A stretch of DNA of 64,000 nt from CAVOEB01 sp965249645 (GTDB lineage: Bacteria; Pseudomonadota; Alphaproteobacteria; UBA828; JAPUJA01), in NCBI GenBank assembly GCA_965249645.1, contig CBDFML010000008.1:124001-188000 (forward strand). The letters are read 5' to 3'. The stretch's first letter is position 1; every line of letters starts with the position of its first letter. Both the position numbers and the translations under genes were made by a program. The notes under the pieces were generated by a model, which made no database searches, was not told the DNA's origin, and was given only the letters and a program-made list of their open reading frames with translations. Of this stretch, positions 1 to 9,747 are shown piece after piece.

Positions 1-154
1 CGGCCTCGGTGGCGTTGACCTCGAGAGTGATCTTGTCGGTCTCCAGCTCGACCAGGACATCGTCGAGTGCGACCGTCTCGCCGACTGCCTTGTGCCAGCG
101 TCCGACCGTCGCTTCCGTGACCGATTCGCCCAGCGGCGGAACCTTGATGTCCAT
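1..154 (-). CDS. sucB: Dihydrolipoamide succinyltransferase E2, N-terminal part (cut by window edge)
   Basis: The first 51 codons are present, reading MDIKVPPLGESVTEATVGRW and then the lipoyl-domain stretch that ends with the lysine of VELETDKITLEV. That lysine in the ETDK motif is the lipoylation site in this family. The protein is the E2 core of 2-oxoglutarate dehydrogenase, which transfers succinyl groups from E1 (SucA) to CoA. It begins 40 bases downstream of the sucA stop on the same strand, the usual sucAB order. The catalytic domain lies outside the window. Confidence 0.93.
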   Translation of the reverse strand, partial: MDIKVPPLGESVTEATVGRWHKAVGETVALDDVLVELETDKITLEVNATEA

Positions 155-194
155 GACGGCTCGTCTCCTCAGGCCCGCTGGGTTACGGACCCGC

Positions 195-3080
<2,886 letters not shown>

Positions 3081-3141
3081 TGCTTGGGCGCGTGCCGTAC
3101 TCCCCGAATCGGCACCGCTCGTCCTGCTTGTTCACCCTAGG

Positions 3142-3168
3142 TGTGATTGCTCCGGCAGCAAAATCACA
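3142..3168. repeat. Inverted repeat / hairpin in the sucD1-sucA spacer
   Basis: On the plus strand TGTGATTGCT is followed by a short loop and AGCAAAATCACA. TGTGAT pairs with ATCACA and TGCT with AGCA, with a two-base bulge. It sits 60-90 bases upstream of sucA in an AT-rich spacer inside a GC-rich operon. It could be an mRNA processing or attenuation structure, or a regulator site. There is no T run after it on the minus strand, so it is not a classical terminator. Confidence 0.4.
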
Positions 3169-3231
3169 ATCAGTTGATTTTACGCCGTTTTTGCTTCAAA
3201 AAGTCTTAATTCGGCTGGCTTCTGGCGGGGC

Positions 3232-4107
3232 TCAGCCGGCCAGCCGTTCGACCATGGTGCGGCCCAAGCTGGCGGGAGACTCCGCGACCGCGATGCCAGC
3301 CGACTTCAGCGCCTCGATCTTGTCCCCGGCGGTGCCTTTTCCGCCTGAAATGATCGCCCCGGCATGGCCCATGCGCCGCCCCGGCGGTGCAGTGATCCCG
3401 GCAATAAAGCCCACCATCGGTTTCTTCACCCGGCTTGCGGCGAAAAACGCCGCCGCGTCTTCCTCGGCGGTGCCGCCGATTTCGCCGATCATCAAAATTG
3501 CCTTCGTCGCTTCGTCGGCCAAGAACAGCTCCAGGCAGTCGATGAAATTCGTTCCGTTGACCGGGTCGCCGCCGATGCCGATGCAGGTCGTCTGGCCCAA
3601 TCCCGTCGCGGTGGTTTGCGCCACTGCCTCATAGGTAAGCGTGCCCGAGCGCGAAACAATTCCGATCCGTCCAGGCTGGTGTATGTGGCCCGGCATGATG
3701 CCGATCTTGCACTGGCCCGGCGTGATAACGCCCGGGCAGTTGGGCCCAACGAGCCGGCTTGCCGAACCCACAAGTGCGCGGTTTACCCGGACCATGTCGA
3801 GCACGGGGATGCCTTCCGTGATGCAAACGATCAGCGGCACGACGGCGTCGATGGCCTCGAGGATGGCGTCGGCGGCAAAGGGCGGCGGCACATAGATCAC
3901 GCTGGCGTTCGCCCCGGTCGCGCCGACCGCGTCGCCGACAGTATTGAACACCGGACGATCGAGATGGGTCGTGCCACCCTTGCCTGGCGTCACGCCGCCC
4001 ACGATCCGGGTGCCGTAAGCGATCGCCTGCTCCGAATGGAAGCTGCCCTGCGCGCCAGTGAAGCCCTGGCAGATGACCAACGTCGCAGTGTCGACGAGAA
4101 CCGCCAT
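3232..4107 (-). CDS. sucD: Succinyl-CoA synthetase alpha subunit (intact copy)
   Basis: The protein is 291 residues, the normal length for SucD. It forms the CoA-binding and phosphohistidine half of succinyl-CoA ligase, which makes ATP or GTP from succinyl-CoA. Visible motifs are CQGFTGAQGSFHSEQAIAYG and GGVTPGKGG (CoA domain), GPNCPGVI, SRSGTLTYEA, GGDPVNGTNFID and GRRMGHAGAI, which holds the active-site histidine. Its ATG overlaps the sucC1 stop by one base (TGATG), so the subunits are translationally coupled. A second, interrupted copy lies at 5935-6810. Confidence 0.96.
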   Translation of the reverse strand: MAVLVDTATLVICQGFTGAQGSFHSEQAIAYGTRIVGGVTPGKGGTTHLDRPVFNTVGDAVGATGANASVIYVPPPFAADAILEAIDAVVPLIVCITEGIPVLDMVRVNRALVGSASRLVGPNCPGVITPGQCKIGIMPGHIHQPGRIGIVSRSGTLTYEAVAQTTATGLGQTTCIGIGGDPVNGTNFIDCLELFLADEATKAILMIGEIGGTAEEDAAAFFAASRVKKPMVGFIAGITAPPGRRMGHAGAIISGGKGTAGDKIEALKSAGIAVAESPASLGRTMVERLAG

Positions 4108-5276
4108 CAGGCAGCCGTTCCGAGCGCGGCGACAATCTTTTCCGCCGCATCGCCCAGATCGTCCGCCGAGACGATGGCGAGATTTGATGCTGTCAGGATC
4201 GCCTTGCCCTGCTCGACATTGGTGCCTTCGAGGCGGACCACGAGGGGTACGGTGAGGCTCAACTCGCGTGCTGCCTCGACAACGCCCTCGGCGATTACGT
4301 CGCAGCGCATGATGCCGCCGAAGATGTTGACCAGGATGCCTTCGACGTTGGGATCCGAGAGGATCAGCTTGAACGCGGTGGCCACCCGGTCTTTGGTGGC
4401 ACCCCCGCCGACATCGAGGAAGTTGGCGGGTTCGCCGCCACGGAGCTTGATGATGTCCATGGTTGCCATGGCGAGGCCCGCGCCGTTGACCATGCAGCCG
4501 ATGTTGCCGTCTAGTTTGACGTAGGACAGCTCATGCTCTTCCGCCTCGCGCTCGGTTGGGTCCTCTTCGTTCTCGTCTCGCAAGCTCGCGATCTCCGGGT
4601 GGCGGTAGAGCGCGTTGTCGTCGAAGTTCATTTTGGCGTCGAGCGCGACGAGGTCGCCGTCGCGTGTGACCACCAGCGGATTGATTTCGAGCAGGCTGGC
4701 GTCGAGTGCCGTGAAGGCATCGTAAAGCCCCGATACGAACGCGCCCGCGGCCTTGACCGAGGCGCCTTCAAGCCCCAACGCGAAGGCAATCCTTCGGGCA
4801 TGGAACGGCTGCAGGCCGATCGCCGGGTCTATCACCGCCCGGTGGATTTTCTCCGGCGTCTTGGCCGCAACCTCCTCGATCTCCATGCCGCCCTCGGTCG
4901 AGACCATGATGGTGACCCGGCTGCTCGCCCGGTCGATCACGCAGCCCAGATAAAGCTCTCGGGCGATATCGCAGCCCTGCTCGATATAAACCCGCTGGAC
5001 TTCCTTACCCGACGGGCCGGTCTGGTGGGTGACCAGGACCTGGCCGAACATGGCGCGCGCGAGCGCTGCCGCCTCGGTGGCAGATTTCGCGAGCTTCACG
5101 CCGCCTGCCTTACCCCGCCCGCCGGCGTGAATCTGCGCCTTGACCACCCACACGGGGCCGGAAAGTTGGGCGGCGGCGGCTTCGGCCTCGCCGGGATCGG
5201 TCAGCGCGATGCCCGGCAGCACGGCGACCCCATGCCCGGCGAGCAGCTCTTTCGCCTGATGTTCGTGGATGTTCAT
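4107..5276 (-). CDS. sucC: Succinyl-CoA synthetase beta subunit (copy 1)
   Basis: The protein has 389 residues starting at MNIHEHQAKELLAGHGV, the standard SucC N-terminus; an in-frame extension further upstream is unlikely to be translated. It carries the ATP-grasp elements HAGGRGKAGGVK, VEINPLVVT-like LLEINPLVVT, FDDNALYRHP, GNIGCMVNGAGLAMATMD, FLDVGGGATKDRV and LVNIFGGIMRCD. It binds nucleotide and, with SucD1, converts succinyl-CoA to succinate. It is coupled to sucD1 by a TGATG overlap and lies 112 bases after the ACT-domain gene. Confidence 0.96.
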   Translation of the reverse strand: MNIHEHQAKELLAGHGVAVLPGIALTDPGEAEAAAAQLSGPVWVVKAQIHAGGRGKAGGVKLAKSATEAAALARAMFGQVLVTHQTGPSGKEVQRVYIEQGCDIARELYLGCVIDRASSRVTIMVSTEGGMEIEEVAAKTPEKIHRAVIDPAIGLQPFHARRIAFALGLEGASVKAAGAFVSGLYDAFTALDASLLEINPLVVTRDGDLVALDAKMNFDDNALYRHPEIASLRDENEEDPTEREAEEHELSYVKLDGNIGCMVNGAGLAMATMDIIKLRGGEPANFLDVGGGATKDRVATAFKLILSDPNVEGILVNIFGGIMRCDVIAEGVVEAARELSLTVPLVVRLEGTNVEQGKAILTASNLAIVSADDLGDAAEKIVAALGTAA

Positions 5277-5388
5277 GCGTTGGGCACGTCGCGGAATTGG
5301 GCGAACCAAAGAGCCGACAGGGCCGGCGAAATCCGCGCCCGTTATACCATTCGCGCGTGGCCGTGCAATATATGAGGGGCTGAAGCCC

Positions 5389-5913
5389 TTATGCGGTCTC
5401 GTAGCGGAAGGAGAGCTTGAGCTCGCCTGCGGTGTGCACGATGGCGGCGAGGCAATCGGGTGCTTTCTCGTCGCGTAAGGAGATCGCAAAGACAGCAATA
5501 TACTGGTCGCCCGTGGCGCCTTCCACCTTGCCAGCGTTCACCCGCACGATGTTGGCGCCGTACTCGTCGAGCAGTGCGGTGAATTTCGCGATGAAGCCGG
5601 GCCGGTCCTGGCCCGAGAGGATGATCCGGTGGGTCACCCGGCTCGACGGGCCGCGTCGCGTCTTCATCTGGAAGTCGACCACCTTGAGCTCACCCTCGGC
5701 GAACTCGGGCGTCGCCCGAAGCGTGTCTTCCACCTCGGTTAAATTCACCCGATCGGGCATTTCGTAGATCAGGGTCAACTCCGCTGCCTCGCCCAGAACG
5801 GCGAAGGTGAATTCGCCCAGATTGCCGCCCAGCTCGAACAACGCCTTCGTGGTCTTGGGGATCAGCCCGGGATGGTGAGGCCCGAGAAACGAGATCAGGG
5901 TGTTCTTGGTCAT
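5389..5913 (-). CDS. ACT-domain protein, GcvR-like regulator
   Basis: This 174-residue cytoplasmic protein consists of two ACT-type regulatory domains. The first starts at LISFLGPHHPGLIPKTTKAL and the second at RIILSGQDRPGFIAKFTALL; both show the D/H-x-PG-x-I signature of amino-acid-binding ACT domains. The layout resembles the glycine-cleavage repressor GcvR and shows no DNA-binding or enzyme domain. It sits between the two sucCD pairs on the same strand, 21 bases after sucD2, so it probably shares their transcript. Its ligand and target cannot be read from the sequence. Confidence 0.8.
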   Translation of the reverse strand: MTKNTLISFLGPHHPGLIPKTTKALFELGGNLGEFTFAVLGEAAELTLIYEMPDRVNLTEVEDTLRATPEFAEGELKVVDFQMKTRRGPSSRVTHRIILSGQDRPGFIAKFTALLDEYGANIVRVNAGKVEGATGDQYIAVFAISLRDEKAPDCLAAIVHTAGELKLSFRYETA

Positions 5914-5934
5914 GACAATCGCCTCCCCGAGGGA

Positions 5935-6810
5935 TTACGCGGCGATGGCGCGGTGCAGCGCCTCGCCGATCTCTACGATGGTCTCGGCAACCTCGACACC
6001 GGCGCTGCGCAGCGCCTCCTTCTTGGCCTCTGCGGTTTCCTGGCCGCTGGACACGATTGCACCCGCGTGACCCATGCGCCGTCCGGGTGGTGCGGTGGCA
6101 CCGGCGATGAAGGCGGCGACGGGTTTGCATTCCGAGGTGGATTTAAGGAACTGGGCAGCGTCGACCTCCGCGGTGCCGCCGATTTCGCCGAGCATCACCA
6201 TGGCCTCGGTGCCGGGATCGGCGAGGAAAAGCTCGAGCACGTCGATTTAGTTGAGCCCGTTGACCGGATCGCCGCCGATGCCCACTACTGTCGACTGGCC
6301 GAGGCCGGCGGCAGCGGTCTGCGCCGTTGTCCCGTAACAAAGCGTGCCCGAGCGCCAAACCACGCCGACTCCGCCCGGCTGGTGGATATAGCCCGGCATG
6401 ATGCCGATCTTGCCGATGCCGGACGAAATGACGCCCGGGCAGTTCGGCCCGACGAGCCGGGTTTTCGAGCCCCGCATCTCGCGCTTGACCCGCTGCCTGT
6501 CGCGCACCGGAATGCCGTCGGTAATGCAGACGATGAGCTCGAGCTCCGCTTCGACTGCCTCGAGGATGGCGTCAGCGGCAAAGGGCGGGGGCACGAAAAT
6601 GCCGGTGGCGTCGGCCCCGGTCGCTTCGACCGCTTCGGCTATGGTGTTGAACACGGGGCGGTCGAGATGGCTCGTGCCGCCCTTATCGGGCGTCACGCCG
6701 CCGACGAGCCTGGTGCCGTAGGCGATCGCCTGCTCGGAGTGAAAAGTACCCTGGGCGCCGGTGAAGCCTTGGCAAATGATGCTGCTCTCGGGCGTGATGA
6801 GGATCGCCAT
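5935..6810 (-). pseudogene. Second succinyl-CoA synthetase alpha-like gene with in-frame TAA
   Basis: The reading frame has the same total length as sucD1 (292 codons including stop) but carries TAA at 6247-6249, codon 188, where sucD1 has Phe. Upstream it reads MAILITPESSIICQGFTGAQ through GPNCPGVI and GIGGDPVNGLN. Downstream, in the same frame, it reads IDVLELFLADPGTEAM through GRRMGHAGAI with the catalytic histidine. Without readthrough the protein loses that histidine. The usually conserved SRSGTLTYEA is WRSGTLCYGT here, which suggests relaxed selection. It is coupled to sucC2 by TGATG. It could be a recent pseudogene, a sequencing error, or a recoded codon. The substrate could be succinate or another acid such as malate. 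Confidence 0.75.
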
Positions 6811-7979
6811 CAGCCCGTCTCCTGCACTGCGGCGACGATCTTCTGTGCTGCGTCGGCCATGGTGCGCACGGGCACGATATCGAGACCGGACTCGCGCAGG
6901 ATTTCCTGGCCGCGATCGACGTTGGTGCCTTCGAGCCGGACGACGAGGGGCTTGTCGAGCCCGACCTCGCGGGCCGCCGCGACGAGGCCTTCGGCGATGG
7001 AGTCGCAACGCATCATGCCGCCGAAAATATTGACGAGGATGCCTTTCACGCCTGGGTCCGAGTTGATCAGCCGGAAGGCGGCGGCGACCCGCTCGGGGGT
7101 TGCGGCGCCGGCGACGTCGAGAAAGTTCGCGGCCCCGCCGCCGTAATGGCGCAGAATGTCCATGGTGGCCATCGACAGGCCGGCGCCGTTGACCATTAGC
7201 CCGATATTGCCGTCGAGCCTCACGTAGTTGAGGTCGTGGCGTGCCGCCTCTTTCTCCAGCGGGTCGATCTCATCCTCGTCGCGCAGCTCTTCGATGTCCC
7301 GGTGGCGGTAAAGCGCGTTGTCGTCAAAGCTCATTTTTCCGTCTAGCGCCATCACCTCGCCCTGTTTGGTGACCACCAGCGGATTGATCTCGAGCAGCGA
7401 GGCATCAAGGTCGTAGAACGCCCGGTGGCAGGCAAGAAACATTTCCGTGGCCTGGCGCACGATCTTGCCGGTCAATCCCAGGTCGTAGGCGATCCTGCGC
7501 GCGTGATGCTGGCGCAGGCGCACCCCGGGGCCGAGGCGAATCTTGATGATCGAGCCCGGCGCGTTTTGCGCCGCCTCTTCGACGTCGACGCCGCCCTCGC
7601 GCATGGCTACGGCGGTGGTGCCGCCGGTGCCCCGGTCGTTCAGGATGGAGAAGTACATCTGGCGTTCGATATCGCAGCCAGCCTCTATATAGACCCGACG
7701 CACCTCTCGGCCCTCGGCTCCGGTCTGGGCGGTTACGAGCGTCATGCCCAGCATCTGGTCGGCAGCCTCGACCGCTTCCCCGACAGAGCGGGCGAACTTC
7801 ACGCCGCCCGCTTTGCCGCGCCCGCCCGCGTGGACCTGCGCCTTGACCACCATGACGTCGTCGTCGAGCCACTTTGCTACCCGCTCGGCCTCGTGGGTCT
7901 TGTGGGCGACGTCGCCGTCGGGGATCGCCACACCGTAGTCGGCGAAAAGCTGCTTGGCCTGGTATTCGTAGATGTCCAT
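6810..7979 (-). CDS. Succinyl-CoA synthetase beta-like subunit (divergent copy 2)
   Basis: The open frame has 389 residues, the same length as SucC1, with MDIYEYQAKQLFADYGVAI, HAGGRGKAGGVKFARS, LLEINPLVVT, FDDNALYRH, MVNGAGLSMATMD and LVNIFGGMMRCD. It is clearly divergent: the STEGGM motif of SucC1 is AMREGGV here and DVGGGA is DVAGAA. It is an acid-CoA ligase beta subunit. A malate-CoA ligase (MtkA) role is possible because mdh is next to it and a CitE-family lyase is present at 21.3-22.2 kb, but nothing in the sequence decides this. Its partner gene sucD2 has an in-frame stop. A promoter and a palindrome lie just upstream. Confidence 0.85.
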   Translation of the reverse strand: MDIYEYQAKQLFADYGVAIPDGDVAHKTHEAERVAKWLDDDVMVVKAQVHAGGRGKAGGVKFARSVGEAVEAADQMLGMTLVTAQTGAEGREVRRVYIEAGCDIERQMYFSILNDRGTGGTTAVAMREGGVDVEEAAQNAPGSIIKIRLGPGVRLRQHHARRIAYDLGLTGKIVRQATEMFLACHRAFYDLDASLLEINPLVVTKQGEVMALDGKMSFDDNALYRHRDIEELRDEDEIDPLEKEAARHDLNYVRLDGNIGLMVNGAGLSMATMDILRHYGGGAANFLDVAGAATPERVAAAFRLINSDPGVKGILVNIFGGMMRCDSIAEGLVAAAREVGLDKPLVVRLEGTNVDRGQEILRESGLDIVPVRTMADAAQKIVAAVQETG

Positions 7980-8040
7980 GGCGAGCCTCGTGTGCGCGTT
8001 ACCGGGTTCGGCCCGGTCTCGTCCAGCCTGGTCGCCGGTC

Positions 8041-8056
8041 TGTGACGGTCGTCACA
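8041..8056. promoter_or_regulatory. Perfect TGTGA-N6-TCACA palindrome (CRP/FNR-like operator)
   Basis: The 16 bases TGTGACGGTCGTCACA form 7-base arms around two central bases and match the CRP-family consensus TGTGA-N6-TCACA. The site lies 62 bases upstream of sucC2. It falls just downstream of the predicted start of transcription from the promoter at 8070-8098, where a bound protein would be expected to repress. The match is visible; the regulator is inferred. Confidence 0.55.
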
Positions 8057-8069
8057 AATATGTTCCCGT

Positions 8070-8098
8070 TAATTAAATTTATTTCCTCACATTGTCAA
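8070..8098 (-). promoter_or_regulatory. Predicted sigma-70 promoter for sucC2
   Basis: On the minus strand a perfect -35 TTGACA (8093-8098) is followed by a 17-base spacer and TAATTA (8070-8075) as a weak -10. It lies in the only strongly AT-rich spacer of the mdh-suc region. It would allow the sucCD2-ACT-sucCDAB block to be expressed separately from mdh. Confidence 0.55.
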
Positions 8099-8195
8099 TC
8101 TTTGGAGAGTTGACGAACGTATGCAACTGTCTTGGTGCATTCGATCCTGCATTCAGACACCACGCCCCGTTAAAAACCAATCGGTTCGGTTCCCG

Positions 8196-8214
8196 AGAGC
8201 AAAAAGATTGCTCT
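8196..8214. terminator. Short hairpin just after mdh
   Basis: AGAGCAA and TTGCTCT form a perfect 7-base stem with a 5-base loop, two bases beyond the mdh stop. On the minus strand the T-rich part is in the loop rather than after the stem, so it is at best a weak terminator or an mRNA 3' stabiliser. Confidence 0.35.
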
Positions 8215-8216
8215 TG

Positions 8217-9164
8217 TTAACGCCGCCGAACGGCGTCGACCAACCCCTGGACGGCCCGAACCGAGCGCTTGAAGGCCGTGCGCTCCTTGGCGTCGAGCTT
8301 GATCTCGACGATCCGTTCCACGCCTTGGGCGCCGATGACGGCGGGCACACCGACATACAGGCCCTTCACGCCATATTCGCCGTTGAGCTGGGCGGCGCAG
8401 GGCAGCACCCGCTTCTTGTCCTTGAGATAGGAGTCGGCCATGACGATGGCGGCGGAGGCCGGAGCATAGAAGGCCGAGCCGGTCTTGAGCAGACCGACGA
8501 CTTCGGCGCCGCCGTCGCGAGTACGCTGGACGATAGCGTCGACGCGCGCTTGGGTGGTCCAGCCCATCTTGACCAGATCGGGGAGCGGGATGCCCGCGAC
8601 GCTCGAATAGCGGGGAAGCGGCAGCATGGTATCGCCATGACCGCCAAGGACAAAGGCGGTGACGTCCTCGACCGAGACATCGAACTCTTCGGCGAGGAAG
8701 TAGCGAAAGCGCGCAGAATCGAGCACACCGGCCATACCCACGACGCGGCGTGCCGGCAGACCGCTCTTCTTGCGCAGCAGCCAGACCATGGCGTCGAGCG
8801 GGTTCGTGATGCAGATGACGAATGCCTTCGGACAGTTTTTTTTGATGCCCTCGCCTACCGCCGTCATGACCTTCGAGTTGATGTCGAGCAGATCGTCGCG
8901 GCTCATGCCGGGAATGCGTGCCACGCCTGCGGTGACGATGACCACGTCGGCGTCCTTGATTGCGCCGTAAGATTTGGCACCGGTAATTCGCGAATCGAAA
9001 TATTCGATGGGCGAGCTTTCAACCAAGTCGAGAGCCTTGCCCTGGGGCACGCCGTCGATGATGTCGAAGAGCACCACGTCACCCAGCTCTTTCAGTCCTG
9101 CCAGGTGGGCGAGAGTGCCGCCGATATTGCCCGCGCCGATCAGCGCGATCTTGTTCCGTGCCAT
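8217..9164 (-). CDS. mdh: Malate dehydrogenase (LDH-like type)
   Basis: This 315-residue NAD-dependent enzyme interconverts malate and oxaloacetate. The start MARNKIALIGAGNIGGTLAH gives the Rossmann glycine motif. VTAGVARIPGMSRDDLL holds the substrate-binding arginines, ITNPLDAMVW follows, and GGHGDTMLPLPRYS contains the catalytic histidine. It is the LDH-like MDH class usual in alphaproteobacteria. An ATG four codons upstream was not used because family members start at MARxKI. It is followed by a 237-base spacer before sucC2. Confidence 0.95.
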   Translation of the reverse strand: MARNKIALIGAGNIGGTLAHLAGLKELGDVVLFDIIDGVPQGKALDLVESSPIEYFDSRITGAKSYGAIKDADVVIVTAGVARIPGMSRDDLLDINSKVMTAVGEGIKKNCPKAFVICITNPLDAMVWLLRKKSGLPARRVVGMAGVLDSARFRYFLAEEFDVSVEDVTAFVLGGHGDTMLPLPRYSSVAGIPLPDLVKMGWTTQARVDAIVQRTRDGGAEVVGLLKTGSAFYAPASAAIVMADSYLKDKKRVLPCAAQLNGEYGVKGLYVGVPAVIGAQGVERIVEIKLDAKERTAFKRSVRAVQGLVDAVRRR

Positions 9165-9241
9165 GATGCCTCGCAAGTTCGGAATTGCATTTTTCCGGGC
9201 CCCGGGCGGGTGCTTGAGGTCTCGCCGGCGACCGACGCCCG

Positions 9242-9742
9242 CTAACTACTCCCTTTCCCGGCTCCCCGCAAGGGACCAGGGCAGGGAGAGAACCAGCCTC
9301 CTGCGACCCCGGCCAAACGCTCCGCCAGCGCTGTCCCGGTGCCGTGCGGCAGGGCCACAAGGTGGGCGGCGCAGGCGCTGCAATCGCTGCTGCCGAAGCC
9401 GGCCACGGGGATACGGGCGCCAGGCGCGGATGCAAGCCGGCGCACCAGCGCGCATTCGTCGCCGTCCGGCCAGGCGAAGACCGCCTGGGGCAGAATGGCC
9501 CGGGTCAGCCGGTCGATATGCCAGTGCGGGCGCTTGTCGGGCGCGAAGTGACGCGCGATGCGCGCTCGCAAGCCTCCTGGCCCTTTCGCGCTTCCCGCGT
9601 AGGCATGGAACGCGGGCGCAAGGAGCACCTTCCCCAGTCGGCCTACGGGGCCGAGCGCAAAGGGAGCGACAAGGTCGAACAGCAGCAGATAGGCGCCGGA
9701 CCGAGAGGGCAGGTCGCCAATCGCGTCCACCCCGCCTGCCAC
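9242..9742 (-). CDS. GIY-YIG nuclease-superfamily protein (DUF123/Uri type)
   Basis: The 166-residue product has the DUF123 pattern: GAYLLLFDLVAPF, GRLGKVLLAPAFHAYAGSAK, GPGGLRARIARHF and HWHIDRLTRA, followed by a C-terminal CSACAAHLVALP segment and DGDECALV. This family is a compact GIY-YIG fold in which the first tyrosine pair is modified. Its biological role is unknown. It starts 5 bases after mmsA and is probably co-transcribed with it. The last 20 or so residues are low complexity. Confidence 0.7.
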   Translation of the reverse strand: MAGGVDAIGDLPSRSGAYLLLFDLVAPFALGPVGRLGKVLLAPAFHAYAGSAKGPGGLRARIARHFAPDKRPHWHIDRLTRAILPQAVFAWPDGDECALVRRLASAPGARIPVAGFGSSDCSACAAHLVALPHGTGTALAERLAGVAGGWFSPCPGPLRGAGKGSS

Positions 9743-9747
9743 AGCCG

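Noticed and set aside
6810..7979. Naming the second pair mtkAB (malate-CoA ligase)
   Set aside because: Context is suggestive, but both pairs look like succinyl-CoA synthetase (for example GPNCPG in SucD1 and SucD2) and no residue clearly marks malate specificity.
8041..8056. Intrinsic terminator
   Set aside because: The palindrome has only two central bases and no T run, so it fits a protein site better than an RNA hairpin.
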